Part shown: in pieces, positions 45,657-55,389 of the stretch | How positions within the stretch are numbered: the stretch's first letter is position 1 | Layout: every line of letters starts with the position of its first letter | NCBI GenBank assembly: GCA_023957755.1 | Contig: JAMLGT010000003.1 | Coordinates: 186,001-250,000, forward strand | DNA: 64,000 nt | Source of the DNA: Chitinophagaceae bacterium | Lineage (GTDB): Bacteria; Bacteroidota; Bacteroidia; Chitinophagales; Chitinophagaceae | Direction: 5' to 3' | Notes under the pieces: generated by a model | Database searches by the model: none | What the model was told of the DNA's origin: nothing | Seen by the model: only the letters and a program-made list of their open reading frames with translations | Made by a program: the position numbers and the translations under genes

Positions 45657-46901
45657 TTGCCGTTGTATAGACTGGTTATATATGGGTGGATTGCTGTAAC
45701 TGTGCTAGTGACTGGCTGTATTGGCGGGCAGAACCGGAAAATGCCATCGTTGAAAGAGACTTACAAGAAAAATGACAAGATACCCTTTGGAGGGAGTGTG
45801 GTTTATAATGAGTTAAAGGAAGATTTTGATTCGGTGATAGTAGTAGAGCGCAAGCAGCAACTGCCCTATGATGGAAGTCTGGATGATGACGAAACGACAC
45901 CGGTATCATTTGGTGATTTTTTTGTGATCATTACCCCGCGAATATTTATGACAGAAGAGGAGGCCAACAGCCTTGTGGCCTTTGTGAGGCGCGGCAATGA
46001 TTTGATGATAGCGGCAGCCGACCTTGATTCCTATTTTCTGGAATTGATTGGCGTGCAGATAATAAATGTGCCGGCTTTTCTGGAACGTATGCCGGGCACG
46101 ATGGCTGACACTAAAGTGTCGTTGTCCATTCAGAAGAGTGCAGAAACAGTTGCTTTCGGATATTTTTATTATCCTTTGCTGAATTACTTTAAGAAGTTCC
46201 CGGAGACGCGTACACAGATTCTGGGATTGAACGAGAGAGGCGAGCCCGATTTTATTTCGGTTTCAATAGGAGCGGGTCATTTATATCTCCATGCATCCCC
46301 CAGAGTATTTAGCGACTATTTTCTTTTGACGGGGAATAATATTCAATATGCGAAGCGTGCATTCAGCCTTATGGGAAGTGCACACACTACCGTGCATTGG
46401 GATGAGTATTTTAAGAAATTAAGGAACAAGCAGAATAAGGCTCCTGAAAAGTCTTTTTCTTCTCTGGATGCGATCATGCAGCGACCATTGCTGAAATGGG
46501 CATTGCTGCTTGGAGGGGCAGCCCTTTTCTTTTTTGTCTTTTCAAATGTCAAGCGCAGGCAGCAGGCTATTCCCCGCAAGGTGCCTGTGGCCAATGATTC
46601 TGTAGATTTTGCAGAAACTATGGGACGGTTATATTTTCTCAATAAAGACAACAAGAATATTGCCTCTAAAATGATTGGCTATTTCAGGGAGCATGTAAGA
46701 ACCAGGTTTTTTATCCACTTGTCAGACCCTTTGTCTGTAAAGGAAGACACTGTCAGGCTGGCGCAAAAGTCAGGAAAGCCTGTGGAGCAGATTACAGAAT
46801 TATTAAATTGCATTCAGGGGGTAGAAGCCTCCGCAGAAATAACAGATGAAGAGTTGCTGATGTTGAATCTGCAGATTGAAAAATTTTATAAAAAGAAATA
46901 A
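45657..46901 (+). CDS. DUF4350 domain protein, probable lipoprotein
   Basis: A 414-aa protein starting at TTG directly after the previous stop. The N-terminus IAVTVLVTGCIGG looks like a lipobox (Cys about 22). The DUF4350 region has SLKETYKKNDKIPFGGSVVY, then DFFVIITPRIFMTEEEANSL and a Rossmann-like FVRRGNDLMIAAADLDSYF. A membrane segment (WALLLGGAALFFFVFSNV) lies at about 280-297, with a cytosolic helical tail after it. DUF4350 proteins sit in MoxR/DUF58 clusters across phyla; function unknown. Its stop overlaps the MoxR start by 1 bp. Confidence 0.82.
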   Translation: MPLYRLVIYGWIAVTVLVTGCIGGQNRKMPSLKETYKKNDKIPFGGSVVYNELKEDFDSVIVVERKQQLPYDGSLDDDETTPVSFGDFFVIITPRIFMTEEEANSLVAFVRRGNDLMIAAADLDSYFLELIGVQIINVPAFLERMPGTMADTKVSLSIQKSAETVAFGYFYYPLLNYFKKFPETRTQILGLNERGEPDFISVSIGAGHLYLHASPRVFSDYFLLTGNNIQYAKRAFSLMGSAHTTVHWDEYFKKLRNKQNKAPEKSFSSLDAIMQRPLLKWALLLGGAALFFFVFSNVKRRQQAIPRKVPVANDSVDFAETMGRLYFLNKDNKNIASKMIGYFREHVRTRFFIHLSDPLSVKEDTVRLAQKSGKPVEQITELLNCIQGVEASAEITDEELLMLNLQIEKFYKKK

Positions 46902-47878
46902 TGGACGAAGAAATTTTTAAAACTGACGAAGAAGTCCGGAAACTAAATGCAAGCCTCGATAGTATCAGGCACGAAATCGGGAAAGTGATTGTAGGGCAGG
47001 ATAAAATGGTGGAACTAATGCTTGCCGGGCTGCTATGTGAAGGGCACGTGCTGATAGAAGGAGTGCCCGGCGTAGCCAAAACGCTTGCGGCAAAACTATT
47101 GGCAAAGACCATCCATACGGGTTTTTCCCGGATCCAGTTTACCCCTGATCTGATGCCGGCAGATGTATTGGGTAACTCAGTTTTTAATCCTGAGTCAGCA
47201 TCATTTGAATATAAGCGTGGTCCCATATTCAGTAATATCATACTGATAGATGAAATAAACCGCGCTCCTGCCAAGACGCAGTCAGCACTTTTTGAAGTGA
47301 TGGAGGAAAAACAGGTGACGATGGATGGTCAAACCTATCCGATGGAGTTTCCGTTTTTGGTATTAGCCACACAAAATCCGGTAGAGCAGGAGGGTACATA
47401 CAGGTTGCCGGAGGCGCAATTAGACAGGTTTTTGTTTAAGATTATTGTGGACTACCCCAGCAAGGAAGAGGAGGTAAGGATTTTAATGGGGCAGCAAAGA
47501 AGTACCACTGCCGAATTGCTATTGAACGTGCAGCCTGTAGTGACTGCTGAAGATCTTCATAGTTTCAGAACAAGTGTCAACGGTGTTCTTATAGAGCCCG
47601 GACTGGTGAGCTACATTGCAGATATAGTGCAGGCCACCCGAAATAATCCTAATTTGTTTCTAGGCGCCTCTCCTCGTGCTTCTCTTGCCTTATTGCGTGC
47701 ATCCAAAGCTTCTGCGGCTATCAAGGGCAGAGGATTTGTAAGCCCGGATGATATAAAGGAAATGGCATTGCCGGTGCTTCGTCACCGACTGATCCGTACA
47801 CCTGAAAAGGAAATGGAAGGTGTTTCGGAGGATGTAATCATAAATCAGATTTTGTCAGAACTGGAGATCCCCAGATAA
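46901..47878 (+). CDS. MoxR-family AAA+ ATPase
   Basis: A 325-aa AAA+ ATPase of the MoxR/RavA lineage (AAA_3). Walker A is EGVPGVAKT (53-61) in the MoxR form. Walker B is IILIDEINRAPAKTQSALF. The ATQNPVEQEGTYRLPEAQLDRF sensor-1/Arg-finger region is complete, in two contiguous parts: ATQNPVEQEGTYRL and PEAQLDRFLF. A C-terminal lid domain follows. MoxR proteins act as chaperones that mature protein complexes, often with the VWA/DUF58 partner encoded next. Fourth gene of the operon. Confidence 0.94.
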   Translation: MDEEIFKTDEEVRKLNASLDSIRHEIGKVIVGQDKMVELMLAGLLCEGHVLIEGVPGVAKTLAAKLLAKTIHTGFSRIQFTPDLMPADVLGNSVFNPESASFEYKRGPIFSNIILIDEINRAPAKTQSALFEVMEEKQVTMDGQTYPMEFPFLVLATQNPVEQEGTYRLPEAQLDRFLFKIIVDYPSKEEEVRILMGQQRSTTAELLLNVQPVVTAEDLHSFRTSVNGVLIEPGLVSYIADIVQATRNNPNLFLGASPRASLALLRASKASAAIKGRGFVSPDDIKEMALPVLRHRLIRTPEKEMEGVSEDVIINQILSELEIPR

Positions 47879-47887
47879 ATATTAGTA

Positions 47888-49231
47888 TTGAGTTATTTCA
47901 GGACATATATATTAGACCTCTTTGCAGGCAGGAACCTTTACATTGGTCTTGGAATATGTGCGTTGCTGATGGTGCTGGCTTTCTTTCTTCCAATTTTGGA
48001 GTCTGTGGCATTTGCATGTTTTCTACTTTTTGTGATATTGTTCCTGACAGATTATCTGGCCCTCTTTTTCACAAAACAGTTAGTAAGTGTGGTGAGGAGA
48101 GTGCCATTGCGGTTGAGCAATGGTGAAGAAAACCCGATTCACTGGACACTTAAGAATCGCTATCCTTTTCGCACAAGTGTGACCATGATAGATGAATGGC
48201 CGGAGCAGTTTCAGTTTCGCAAACCGGTGGGCAGGTTTAGCATGCGACCGGGTGAAAATAAGAAAGTCGCACAGCAGGTAATACCCGTTGAACGTGGCTC
48301 GTATCAGTTTGGCAGTATCAGATTATTGGTAAGTACGAGGTTGAATTTTCTGATGAGGAGGTTTACGGTAGATGCAGATCAGACGATTCCGTGCTATCCT
48401 TCCTTCAGAAGGCTGACACAGTATGAGCTACATGGCAATGCTACACTGCTCAACCGGTCGGGTGCGATCAGGGTGCGGCGTGTAGGACAGAGTATGGAGT
48501 TCGAGCAGATTAAAGAATATGTCAGAGGAGATGATGTACGTACAATCAATTGGAAGGCTACAGCCAGAAGAGGCAATCTGATGGTAAACCAGTTTATTGA
48601 GGAACGGGCACAGCAGGTTTATTGCATCATCGATAAGGGAAGACTGATGAAAATGCCATTTGAGGAAATGACACTTTTGGATTATGCGATAAACAGTGCA
48701 CTGGTCATTTCATCCGTTAGCCTCCATAAGATGGATAAGACAGGGTTGATCACTTTTTCTGACAGGATAGAAACATTGCTCGCTGCTGATAACCGTCCCT
48801 CCCAGATGAGTAAGGTAATGGATGCCCTGTATAAGGAAGAGACTGATTTTCCGGAATGTGATTTTGAAAGATTATATACCACCGTCAGAAGTAATATTAG
48901 AAACAGAAGCCTGCTGATACTCTTTACAAATTTTGAAACGGTATCAGGAATGAAGCGGCATCTGAATGCGCTCAGGATGCTTGCCCGATATCACCTGCTG
49001 CTTGTCGTGTTTTTTGAAAATACAGAATTAAAAGCGATGGTAAAAAAGCCGGCACATGATGTGGAGCAGGTGTATATTAAAACTATTGCACAAAAATATA
49101 TTTTTGAAAAACGCGCAATTGTGCATGAATTGGAGAAATATGGAATCCTGACTATTTTATCCAGGCCCTCGGATCTTACTTTCAAAACTCTGAACAAATA
49201 TTTAGAGTTAAAAGTCAAGCAGGCATTGTAA
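47888..49231 (+). CDS. DUF58 domain protein (MoxR partner)
   Basis: A 447-aa protein with two N-terminal membrane segments (about 14-31 and 33-56), a middle beta domain, and the DUF58 signature EFEQIKEYVRGDDVRTINWK at about 203-222. Then comes a VWA-like domain starting at QQVYCIIDKGRLM. DUF58 proteins are the usual partners of MoxR ATPases. The start is TTG at 47888, 9 nt after the MoxR stop. Last gene of the cluster; truB begins 10 nt later and may be co-transcribed. Confidence 0.9.
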   Translation: MSYFRTYILDLFAGRNLYIGLGICALLMVLAFFLPILESVAFACFLLFVILFLTDYLALFFTKQLVSVVRRVPLRLSNGEENPIHWTLKNRYPFRTSVTMIDEWPEQFQFRKPVGRFSMRPGENKKVAQQVIPVERGSYQFGSIRLLVSTRLNFLMRRFTVDADQTIPCYPSFRRLTQYELHGNATLLNRSGAIRVRRVGQSMEFEQIKEYVRGDDVRTINWKATARRGNLMVNQFIEERAQQVYCIIDKGRLMKMPFEEMTLLDYAINSALVISSVSLHKMDKTGLITFSDRIETLLAADNRPSQMSKVMDALYKEETDFPECDFERLYTTVRSNIRNRSLLILFTNFETVSGMKRHLNALRMLARYHLLLVVFFENTELKAMVKKPAHDVEQVYIKTIAQKYIFEKRAIVHELEKYGILTILSRPSDLTFKTLNKYLELKVKQAL

Positions 49232-49241
49232 TTTGCCCACG

Positions 49242-49916
49242 ATGGAACAGCACACTTTTGAAGAAGGTAAGGTTATTCTTATAGACAAGCCACTGCATTG
49301 GACTTCCTTTGATGTGGTGAAGAAGATTAGAAATGTAATTAAACTCAGGAAGATAGGCCATGCCGGCACGTTGGATCCATTGGCCACAGGCCTGCTCATA
49401 CTCTGTACCGGAAAGTTCACAAAGAAAATTAATGACTACATGGCAAAAGAGAAGGAGTATGTAGGAAGTTTTACTCTGGGAGCTACCACGCCCACCTACG
49501 ATTTGGAGAGCGATCCTGTGAACTTCAAGTCCCTTGAAGGCATCACTGAAGAGCAGATTCTGCACACTTCTGAAAAGTTTTTAGGCGAAATAATGCAGGT
49601 GCCGCCATCGCATTCTGCAGTAAAGCAGGCAGGGAAACCGGTATATCTAAAAGCCAGAAAAGGTGAGGATGTGCAATTGGAACCACGAAGGATAATTATA
49701 AAAGAATTTGAAATCAGTGATATCGAGTTGCCGGTGGTATCTTTCAGAGTAGTTTGCTCTACAGGTACCTATATCAGGAGCCTTGCGCACGATTTCGGAA
49801 AAGCACTGGGGTGTGGCGCCTATCTGTCGGGGCTCAGGAGGACCGCTATCGGGGCACTCCGGGTAGAGGAGGCTTTGGATATAGAAGAATTTGTGGAGAG
49901 ATATGGTGCGAAATGA
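49242..49916 (+). CDS. truB: tRNA pseudouridine(55) synthase
   Basis: Makes pseudouridine 55 in the T-loop of tRNAs. The ATG at 49242 gives MEQHTFEEGKVILIDKP at 224 aa; a TTG three codons earlier is also open. The catalytic motif KIGHAGTLDPLATGLL (37-52) contains Asp45. VGSFTLGATTPTYDLES, PPSHSAVKQAGKPVY and CSTGTYIRSLAHDFGKAL also match. The C-terminal PUA domain of some TruB proteins is absent, as in the short form. Confidence 0.95.
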   Translation: MEQHTFEEGKVILIDKPLHWTSFDVVKKIRNVIKLRKIGHAGTLDPLATGLLILCTGKFTKKINDYMAKEKEYVGSFTLGATTPTYDLESDPVNFKSLEGITEEQILHTSEKFLGEIMQVPPSHSAVKQAGKPVYLKARKGEDVQLEPRRIIIKEFEISDIELPVVSFRVVCSTGTYIRSLAHDFGKALGCGAYLSGLRRTAIGALRVEEALDIEEFVERYGAK

Positions 49917-50041
49917 ATCCTCCGCTACAGGGAGCTCTTCCATTTTTTACCTTTTTAGTAAAACAAAGCAAGTATCCTTGCGGTGTATTCTCCGGATGAG
50001 GGGTATCGCAATATGGCAATAAACCGGCCTGAATTTCAGAT

Positions 50042-50049
50042 TATCTTTG
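50042..50049 (+). promoter_or_regulatory. -7 promoter element of the 326-aa protein gene
   Basis: TATCTTTG followed by CG, an exact TAnnTTTG match ending 6 nt before the ATG at 50056; a nearly leaderless message. Confidence 0.5.
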
Positions 50050-50055
50050 CGTGGT

Positions 50056-51036
50056 ATGGAAAAAAGTATTGAAGGAAAACTGTATAATTATTTTACTGAA
50101 CAAAAAACTGACAAGTGCCTGTTTACAGGCAGGCTGGTAAATGAAAGTGAAAACATCACTGTGTTTCCTGAATGGTTAATGACCCGATATCATCTCCACG
50201 ATCAATGGCTGGGTATGCTCAACTGGAACAGGGAAAAGTATGGGGATATGAAAGTGCCCTGTGCGCCGGAAGCGAGAGCGGTCATAGAAAATCTTGAAAA
50301 GCAAATTCAATCTGCATTTGAGACAGGTTATGAAGCGGTAAGCAGATTAAATACAGATTTGATTTTTTTGTGGGCATCCAGAATCGTCTGCGGGCTTCTT
50401 TATTACGAACTGGAATATGGAAAGGAGTTTGGTCGAAAACGCGGAAGAGAGTTTATCATTTCTCCGTTACTGGGCCGTAAGTACAGTGATCTGATGCTGA
50501 TGGTGCAGTCGTTATTTTATCCTGTAAGGTGGGTGGGCACGCCTTATAGTATTGCAGTCAGGAAAGTACAGTATTCGAAGGATGGATTCAATTTCAGAGA
50601 TGAGACACGAAAGTTAAATTTGTCGCTGGGCATGCTGGATTTCGGTTTTACACTTTGCCTCCAGGATCAGGGCCAGGTGAGGAAGTTTAATAAAGAAATC
50701 TTGGATAAGATGGGCAAGGCTGTATTACATCCAATTCAGTTTGAAGAATTAAATGCCCGCTTTATCTATTCAAACTATATTTTGAAAGAACATTCAGGAT
50801 GGGATGTCAGCTATTTCGATAATGAGGTGGTAATGCGCCCCAGAGAGGAAGATCAGGAGGCGGTATTTGGCAAATGGGACGATAAGATTTATTCATCTAC
50901 ATTAGGTGAGTACTGGAAGCCTTGGGGGATTGAGTCAAAGGATATTTACAACTTCCCTGATTCACCTGTGAGTTATCTGGTGAATGAATATACCAATGAG
51001 TTTATTGACAAAGATTCGATTCCTCTTCCATACTAA
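50056..51036 (+). CDS. Conserved hypothetical protein, 326 aa
   Basis: A soluble protein with no signal peptide. The N-terminus DKCLFTGRLVNESENITVFP, then EWLMTRYHL, has the layout of the CxxC...H...P.W start of many HNH-like proteins, but the second Cys and the His are missing. The rest is mixed: WNREKYGDMKVPCAPEARAV, a helical stretch with FLWASRIVCGLLYYELEYGK, then LMLMVQSLFYPVRWVG. I recognise no family. A TTG at 50047 is a possible earlier start. The gene stands between truB and an ABC exporter. Confidence 0.72.
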   Translation: MEKSIEGKLYNYFTEQKTDKCLFTGRLVNESENITVFPEWLMTRYHLHDQWLGMLNWNREKYGDMKVPCAPEARAVIENLEKQIQSAFETGYEAVSRLNTDLIFLWASRIVCGLLYYELEYGKEFGRKRGREFIISPLLGRKYSDLMLMVQSLFYPVRWVGTPYSIAVRKVQYSKDGFNFRDETRKLNLSLGMLDFGFTLCLQDQGQVRKFNKEILDKMGKAVLHPIQFEELNARFIYSNYILKEHSGWDVSYFDNEVVMRPREEDQEAVFGKWDDKIYSSTLGEYWKPWGIESKDIYNFPDSPVSYLVNEYTNEFIDKDSIPLPY

Positions 51037-51099
51037 GCCTTCCGTGGGTTTTGGAGAAGATTAATATTTTGAGTACCAAAGGTTGATTAATTTCGCAGG

Positions 51100-52932
51100 A
51101 TGGGTTCTTTGCGTTCCTTAAATAAATATTTTTTTAAATACAGGTGGTTGTTGCTTTGGGGAGTATTGTTTACTGTAGCATCGAACTACTTTAAGATTTT
51201 ATCTCCTCAGGTAACTAAGTACGTATTAAACCTGATAGAGCAAAGCCTGGGAAACTTTAATTCTGCCACGGCTTCTGCTACACATTACGATCCGGTTATA
51301 CAGGCATTCATCAGCACACTCAACTTTGACGGAGCGGATTATAAGACTCGAATTCTTTTCAGTGGCCTGATTCTTCTGGGCCTGGCCTTCATTAGCGGAC
51401 TGTTTCTGTTCTTAATGCGGCAGACAATCATAGTAATGAGCCGCCATATTGAATACGACCAGAAGAATGAGATATATACGCATTATCAATCGCTCGATAG
51501 CCAGTTTTATAAGACGCATAATATTGGTGATCTGATGAATCGTATTTCTGAAGATGTGAGCAGGGTAAGGAGTTATGTGGGGCCTGCGATGATGTATATG
51601 GTAAATCTGCTTGCCACAATTGGTTTTTCGCTTACCTATATGTTTAGAGAGAATGCAGAACTGACCCTGTATGTACTGGCTCCGTTACCTATCCTTGCTG
51701 TTACGATATATTATGTAAACATGGTAATCAACCGTAAGGCAGATAAGATACAAAGGCTTCTCTCAGATATCACGACCAATGCGCAGGAATCGTATAGTGG
51801 AATCAGGGTGATTAAGTCGTTTGTTCAGGAAAAGGCGATGTATAATTTTTTTAGGAAAAACAGTCTGGATTATCGCGACAATGCCATTAGCCTTGCCAAA
51901 ACGGAAGCAGTATATTTTCCTTCTATGGCGCTGCTGGTAGGCCTCAGTACACTGATCACCATTATGATTGGGGGTTTCTATGTCATTGATGGTAGCGTGA
52001 ATATCGGTGTGGTTGGTGAATTTGTAATGTATATTCTGATACTCACATTTCCTGTGAGCGCTATTGGATGGACGGCGAGTATGATTCAGAGAGCTGCTAC
52101 TTCCCAGGCCAGAATCAATGAGTTCCTCGACCGGGCATCTACCATTAAGAATACACCTCGATTTCCCGAAGCTGTTTTGAAAGGAAATATTGAGTTCAGA
52201 AATGTTGATTTTGTGTATCCTCATACAGGCATTCATGCACTTAGGCATTTCAGCCTCAGGATACAGGCAGGAGAGAAGGTGGCGATAGTTGGAAAAACCG
52301 GATCAGGGAAGTCCACAGTTGCACAGCTATTGCTTAGGTTTTATGATGTGGAGCAGGGGGAAGTATTACTGGATGGTGTACCTGTTAATGAGTTTGATAT
52401 CAGCGGTTTGCGGTCGCAGATAGGTTATGTGCCGCAAGATGTATTTCTTTTCAGTGATAGTATCAGAAACAACATAGCATTTGGGAAAGACTTCGCCATA
52501 CAAGAAGAGGTGGAGAAAGCAGCCAGGATGGCGTCTGTGCATGATGAGATAATGGGCTTTGAACAAGGCTATGACACCATAGTAGGAGAGAGGGGAGTGA
52601 TGCTGAGTGGCGGACAGAAGCAGCGGATTTCAATAGCCCGCGCACTGATCCATAACAGACAAATTGTAATTTTTGATGACTGTTTGAGCGCAGTAGATGC
52701 TAAAACAGAGAAAGAAGTACTTGCCAATTTATATGAATATCTGCATGGCCGTACTGCGATAGTAATTACTCACAGGATATTTTCTCTTTTTGAATTTGAT
52801 AAGATTATTGTGTTGGATGACGGAAGAATAGCAGAGCAGGGCACACATCAGGGCCTGATGGAAAAGGATGGCATATATGCAGCGATGTATAAGCGTCAAC
52901 AGCGCGAAAACCAGGCTGATACAGTGCAGTAA
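51100..52932 (+). CDS. ABC-type exporter, fused permease and ATPase
   Basis: A 610-aa half-transporter of the MsbA/multidrug type. The N-terminal six-helix membrane domain covers about 1-325 and the ATPase domain about 360-600. Walker A is VGKTGSGKST (about 396-405), the Q-loop is IGYVPQDVFLFSDS, the signature is MLSGGQKQR, and the Walker B region is IVIFDDCLSAVDAKTE. Asp stands where the catalytic Glu is expected (DD instead of DE), as in degenerate sites of heterodimeric exporters. No partner gene is next to it. Substrate unknown. Bacteroidota exporters with this DD form are not rare. Confidence 0.9.
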   Translation: MGSLRSLNKYFFKYRWLLLWGVLFTVASNYFKILSPQVTKYVLNLIEQSLGNFNSATASATHYDPVIQAFISTLNFDGADYKTRILFSGLILLGLAFISGLFLFLMRQTIIVMSRHIEYDQKNEIYTHYQSLDSQFYKTHNIGDLMNRISEDVSRVRSYVGPAMMYMVNLLATIGFSLTYMFRENAELTLYVLAPLPILAVTIYYVNMVINRKADKIQRLLSDITTNAQESYSGIRVIKSFVQEKAMYNFFRKNSLDYRDNAISLAKTEAVYFPSMALLVGLSTLITIMIGGFYVIDGSVNIGVVGEFVMYILILTFPVSAIGWTASMIQRAATSQARINEFLDRASTIKNTPRFPEAVLKGNIEFRNVDFVYPHTGIHALRHFSLRIQAGEKVAIVGKTGSGKSTVAQLLLRFYDVEQGEVLLDGVPVNEFDISGLRSQIGYVPQDVFLFSDSIRNNIAFGKDFAIQEEVEKAARMASVHDEIMGFEQGYDTIVGERGVMLSGGQKQRISIARALIHNRQIVIFDDCLSAVDAKTEKEVLANLYEYLHGRTAIVITHRIFSLFEFDKIIVLDDGRIAEQGTHQGLMEKDGIYAAMYKRQQRENQADTVQ

Positions 52933-52973
52933 GATGCCTTAATAGTGCAATAGTCATAATACTTTGCAAATTT

Positions 52974-53003
52974 TTTGTCAATTCAAAAACAAGTTTATCT
53001 TTG
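52974..53003 (+). promoter_or_regulatory. Promoter of the DUF3276 gene
   Basis: TTTG (52974-52977), an 18-nt spacer, then TATCTTTG (52996-53003): a near-complete Bacteroidota -33/-7 promoter, 46 nt before the GTG start. Confidence 0.7.
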
Positions 53004-53049
53004 TTGGCATTAAAAATTTTTAATTTCGAATTTCTAAAAGCTAATTACA

Positions 53050-53496
53050 GTGGCGTACGACAATAACGAAAAAAGAGCTGACAGTGTTTATAGTCAAAGA
53101 GTAAGAGCAGGAAAGCGCAGAACTTATTTTTTTGATGTCAGGGAAACAAGAGGGAATGATTATTTTTTAACAATTACCGAGAGCCGCAAAAAGTTTAACG
53201 AAGATGGCTATGACAGGCATAAGATTTTTCTTTACAAGGAAGACTTTAATAAGTTCCTGAAAGGAATTACTGAAGCGATTAATTATGTAAAGACTGAGTT
53301 GATGCCTGATTTTGATTTTGATGTGTTTAACCACGATCAGGATGATAATGAAGGCGCTGCCGGAGAATCCGCGTCAGATTCACCCCAGGCTACTTCTGCT
53401 CCTGTAGCTGAGCCTAAGCAGGAAGAGTCCGGCTCATCGGCTGATGATAGCAGCACTGACCAGTCACACAAAGATGAACATGTAGATAAGTGGTAA
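53050..53496 (+). CDS. DUF3276/PUR-family nucleic-acid-binding protein
   Basis: A 148-aa protein of the bacterial PUR-alpha-like (DUF3276) family found in Bacteroidota and spirochaetes. The conserved N-terminal ~90 residues have YSQRVRAGKRRTYFFDVRET, FLTITESRK and HKIFLYKEDFNKFLKGITEA. The tail after 98 is acidic, Ser/Asp/Glu-rich and likely disordered. Family members bind single-stranded or duplex nucleic acids. The start is GTG. It has a strong promoter and its own terminator, so it is probably well expressed. Confidence 0.92.
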   Translation: MAYDNNEKRADSVYSQRVRAGKRRTYFFDVRETRGNDYFLTITESRKKFNEDGYDRHKIFLYKEDFNKFLKGITEAINYVKTELMPDFDFDVFNHDQDDNEGAAGESASDSPQATSAPVAEPKQEESGSSADDSSTDQSHKDEHVDKW

Positions 53497-53523
53497 ATTA
53501 TTTTTTGCTACATTTTTTAAAAA

Positions 53524-53548
53524 AGGTTCGCTGAATGCGGGCCTTTTT
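53524..53548 (+). terminator. Terminator of the DUF3276 gene
   Basis: Stem AGGTTCGC/GCGGGCCT (two G-T pairs) with a 5-nt loop, then a T-run. Confidence 0.7.
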
Positions 53549-53680
53549 GCTTTTTGTATCCATCCATCGATATTGCAACGGATAAGTCCGCATTTTACGT
53601 GGCGATATAAGGTAGAATGTAGCTGTCGCTTTTCTATCTGAAGACTGCTTCCAATTAATAATGAAACTACCTTGAGTGGA

Positions 53681-55312
53681 TTACCCCTCACGCAGTTTCT
53701 TGTATGCATTGATCAGCCCGTTAGTGGAAGAGTCGTGTGTTTTCACTTGCCGGTTGTCCTCAAGTTCAGGTAGTATTTTTTTTGCAAGTACTTTCCCTAG
53801 TTCCACTCCAAACTGATCAAAACTGAAAATATTCCATATTATGCCCTGTACAAAAATTTTGTGCTCATATAACGCGATTAATTCACCCAGCGTAAAGGGG
53901 GTAATTTTTGTAATAAGGAATGAATTGGTCGGTTTGTTACCTTCAAATTCTTTGAATGGAATCAGCGCTTCAGGTACTTTTTCCTCTTTCAGCTCCCTTT
54001 TGGATTTCCCATTCATCAGCGCTTCTGTCTGCGCAAAGAAATTACTCAGTAGTATTTTATGATGTGCTCCTAGCGGATTATGGCTGAATACAGGAGCAAT
54101 AAAGTCGCAGGGGATGATTTCAGTACCCTGGTGTATTAACTGGTAGAAGGCATGCTGGCCGTTAGTGCCTGGTTCGCCCCAGATGACAGGCCCGGTAGTA
54201 TAGGTGACACGAGTGCCGTTTCTGTCCACATGTTTACCGTTGCTTTCCATATTTCCTTGCTGAAAGTAGGCAGGGAAACGATGCATATATTGATCGTAGG
54301 GGAGAATGGCTTCAGACTGGGCTCCAAAAAAATTGATATACCACAGACTGATAAGCGCCATAAGCACGGGGACATTCTTTTCAAACTTCTTTTCCCTGAA
54401 GTGGTTGTCGATTTCGAATGCACCTTTCAGTAATTGTTCGAAGTTTACGTATCCAATGGTGAGTGCAATCGAGAGCCCGATAGCGCTCCACAAGCTGTAA
54501 CGGCCGCCAACCCAATCCCAGAATACGAACATGTTTTCTTTATCTATCCCGAAGTCCACCACAGCTTTTTCGTTGGTACTGAGCGCTACAAAGTGTTTGG
54601 CTACCGCTTTCGGATCCTTAGCTGACTTCAGGAACCATTCACGGGCACTGAAAGCATTTGTCATGGTTTCCTGTGTAGTGAATGTCTTGGAAGCAATAAG
54701 GAATAGTGTTTCTTCGGGACTGATTTTTTTCAAGGTTTCAGCAAGGTCTGTACCGTCCACATTGCTTACAAAATAGGGTTGAATGCCATTAATCCAGTAA
54801 GGTTTTAGCGCTTCTGTTACCATTTGAGGTCCCAGGTCACTACCACCAATCCCAATATTGACAATGTATTTTATTTTTTTGCCTGTGTATCCTGTCCATG
54901 TGCCGGAATGGATTTTTCGGCAGAAAGCTTTCATCTTTTTGCGTACTGCAATCACTTCAGGCATGACATCCTTACCCTCAGAATAAACGGGCTTATCCGA
55001 AAAGTTTCTTAACGCCGTATGCAATACGGATCGATGTTCTGTCTGATTGATGATATCTCCCTTGAACATAGCCTTTATGGCTTTGTGCACTTCAGTCTCA
55101 TACGCGAGGTCGATCAACAGCCGCAAAGTGTCCTCTGTAATAATGTTTTTAGAAAAGTCGATTACAATATCAGGCACAGAAAATGAAAAGTGTTTAAAAC
55201 GATTGGAATCTTCTTTGAAAAGATCTTTCATCTTTACTGACTTCATTTCTTTGTAATGTGCAGCCAGCTTTTCCCATGCTGCAGTTTTGGTTGGATTCAC
55301 ACTTGGAAGCAT
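53681..55312 (-). CDS. pgi: Glucose-6-phosphate isomerase
   Basis: Interconverts glucose 6-phosphate and fructose 6-phosphate. The start at [16 protein letters not shown] (544 aa) matches the family; the frame is open 16 codons further, to 55360. Motifs: [36 protein letters not shown], the signature [17 protein letters not shown], the catalytic QGNMESNGK, and [18 protein letters not shown]. With pfkA and pyk it gives the window three glycolytic enzymes, although pgi lies 50 kb away. It is a large, E. coli-like form. Confidence 0.96.
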   Translation of the reverse strand: MLPSVNPTKTAAWEKLAAHYKEMKSVKMKDLFKEDSNRFKHFSFSVPDIVIDFSKNIITEDTLRLLIDLAYETEVHKAIKAMFKGDIINQTEHRSVLHTALRNFSDKPVYSEGKDVMPEVIAVRKKMKAFCRKIHSGTWTGYTGKKIKYIVNIGIGGSDLGPQMVTEALKPYWINGIQPYFVSNVDGTDLAETLKKISPEETLFLIASKTFTTQETMTNAFSAREWFLKSAKDPKAVAKHFVALSTNEKAVVDFGIDKENMFVFWDWVGGRYSLWSAIGLSIALTIGYVNFEQLLKGAFEIDNHFREKKFEKNVPVLMALISLWYINFFGAQSEAILPYDQYMHRFPAYFQQGNMESNGKHVDRNGTRVTYTTGPVIWGEPGTNGQHAFYQLIHQGTEIIPCDFIAPVFSHNPLGAHHKILLSNFFAQTEALMNGKSKRELKEEKVPEALIPFKEFEGNKPTNSFLITKITPFTLGELIALYEHKIFVQGIIWNIFSFDQFGVELGKVLAKKILPELEDNRQVKTHDSSTNGLINAYKKLREG

Positions 55313-55389
55313 AATTTTCTTTTTTAACTCATTCTTTAACAAAAGTAATACCGAATTCAACAGAAGGCCAATATCCGGTGAAAGAGCAC

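Noticed and set aside
53841-55256. Plus-strand frames opposite pgi
   Set aside because: Shadows of the conserved pgi frame.
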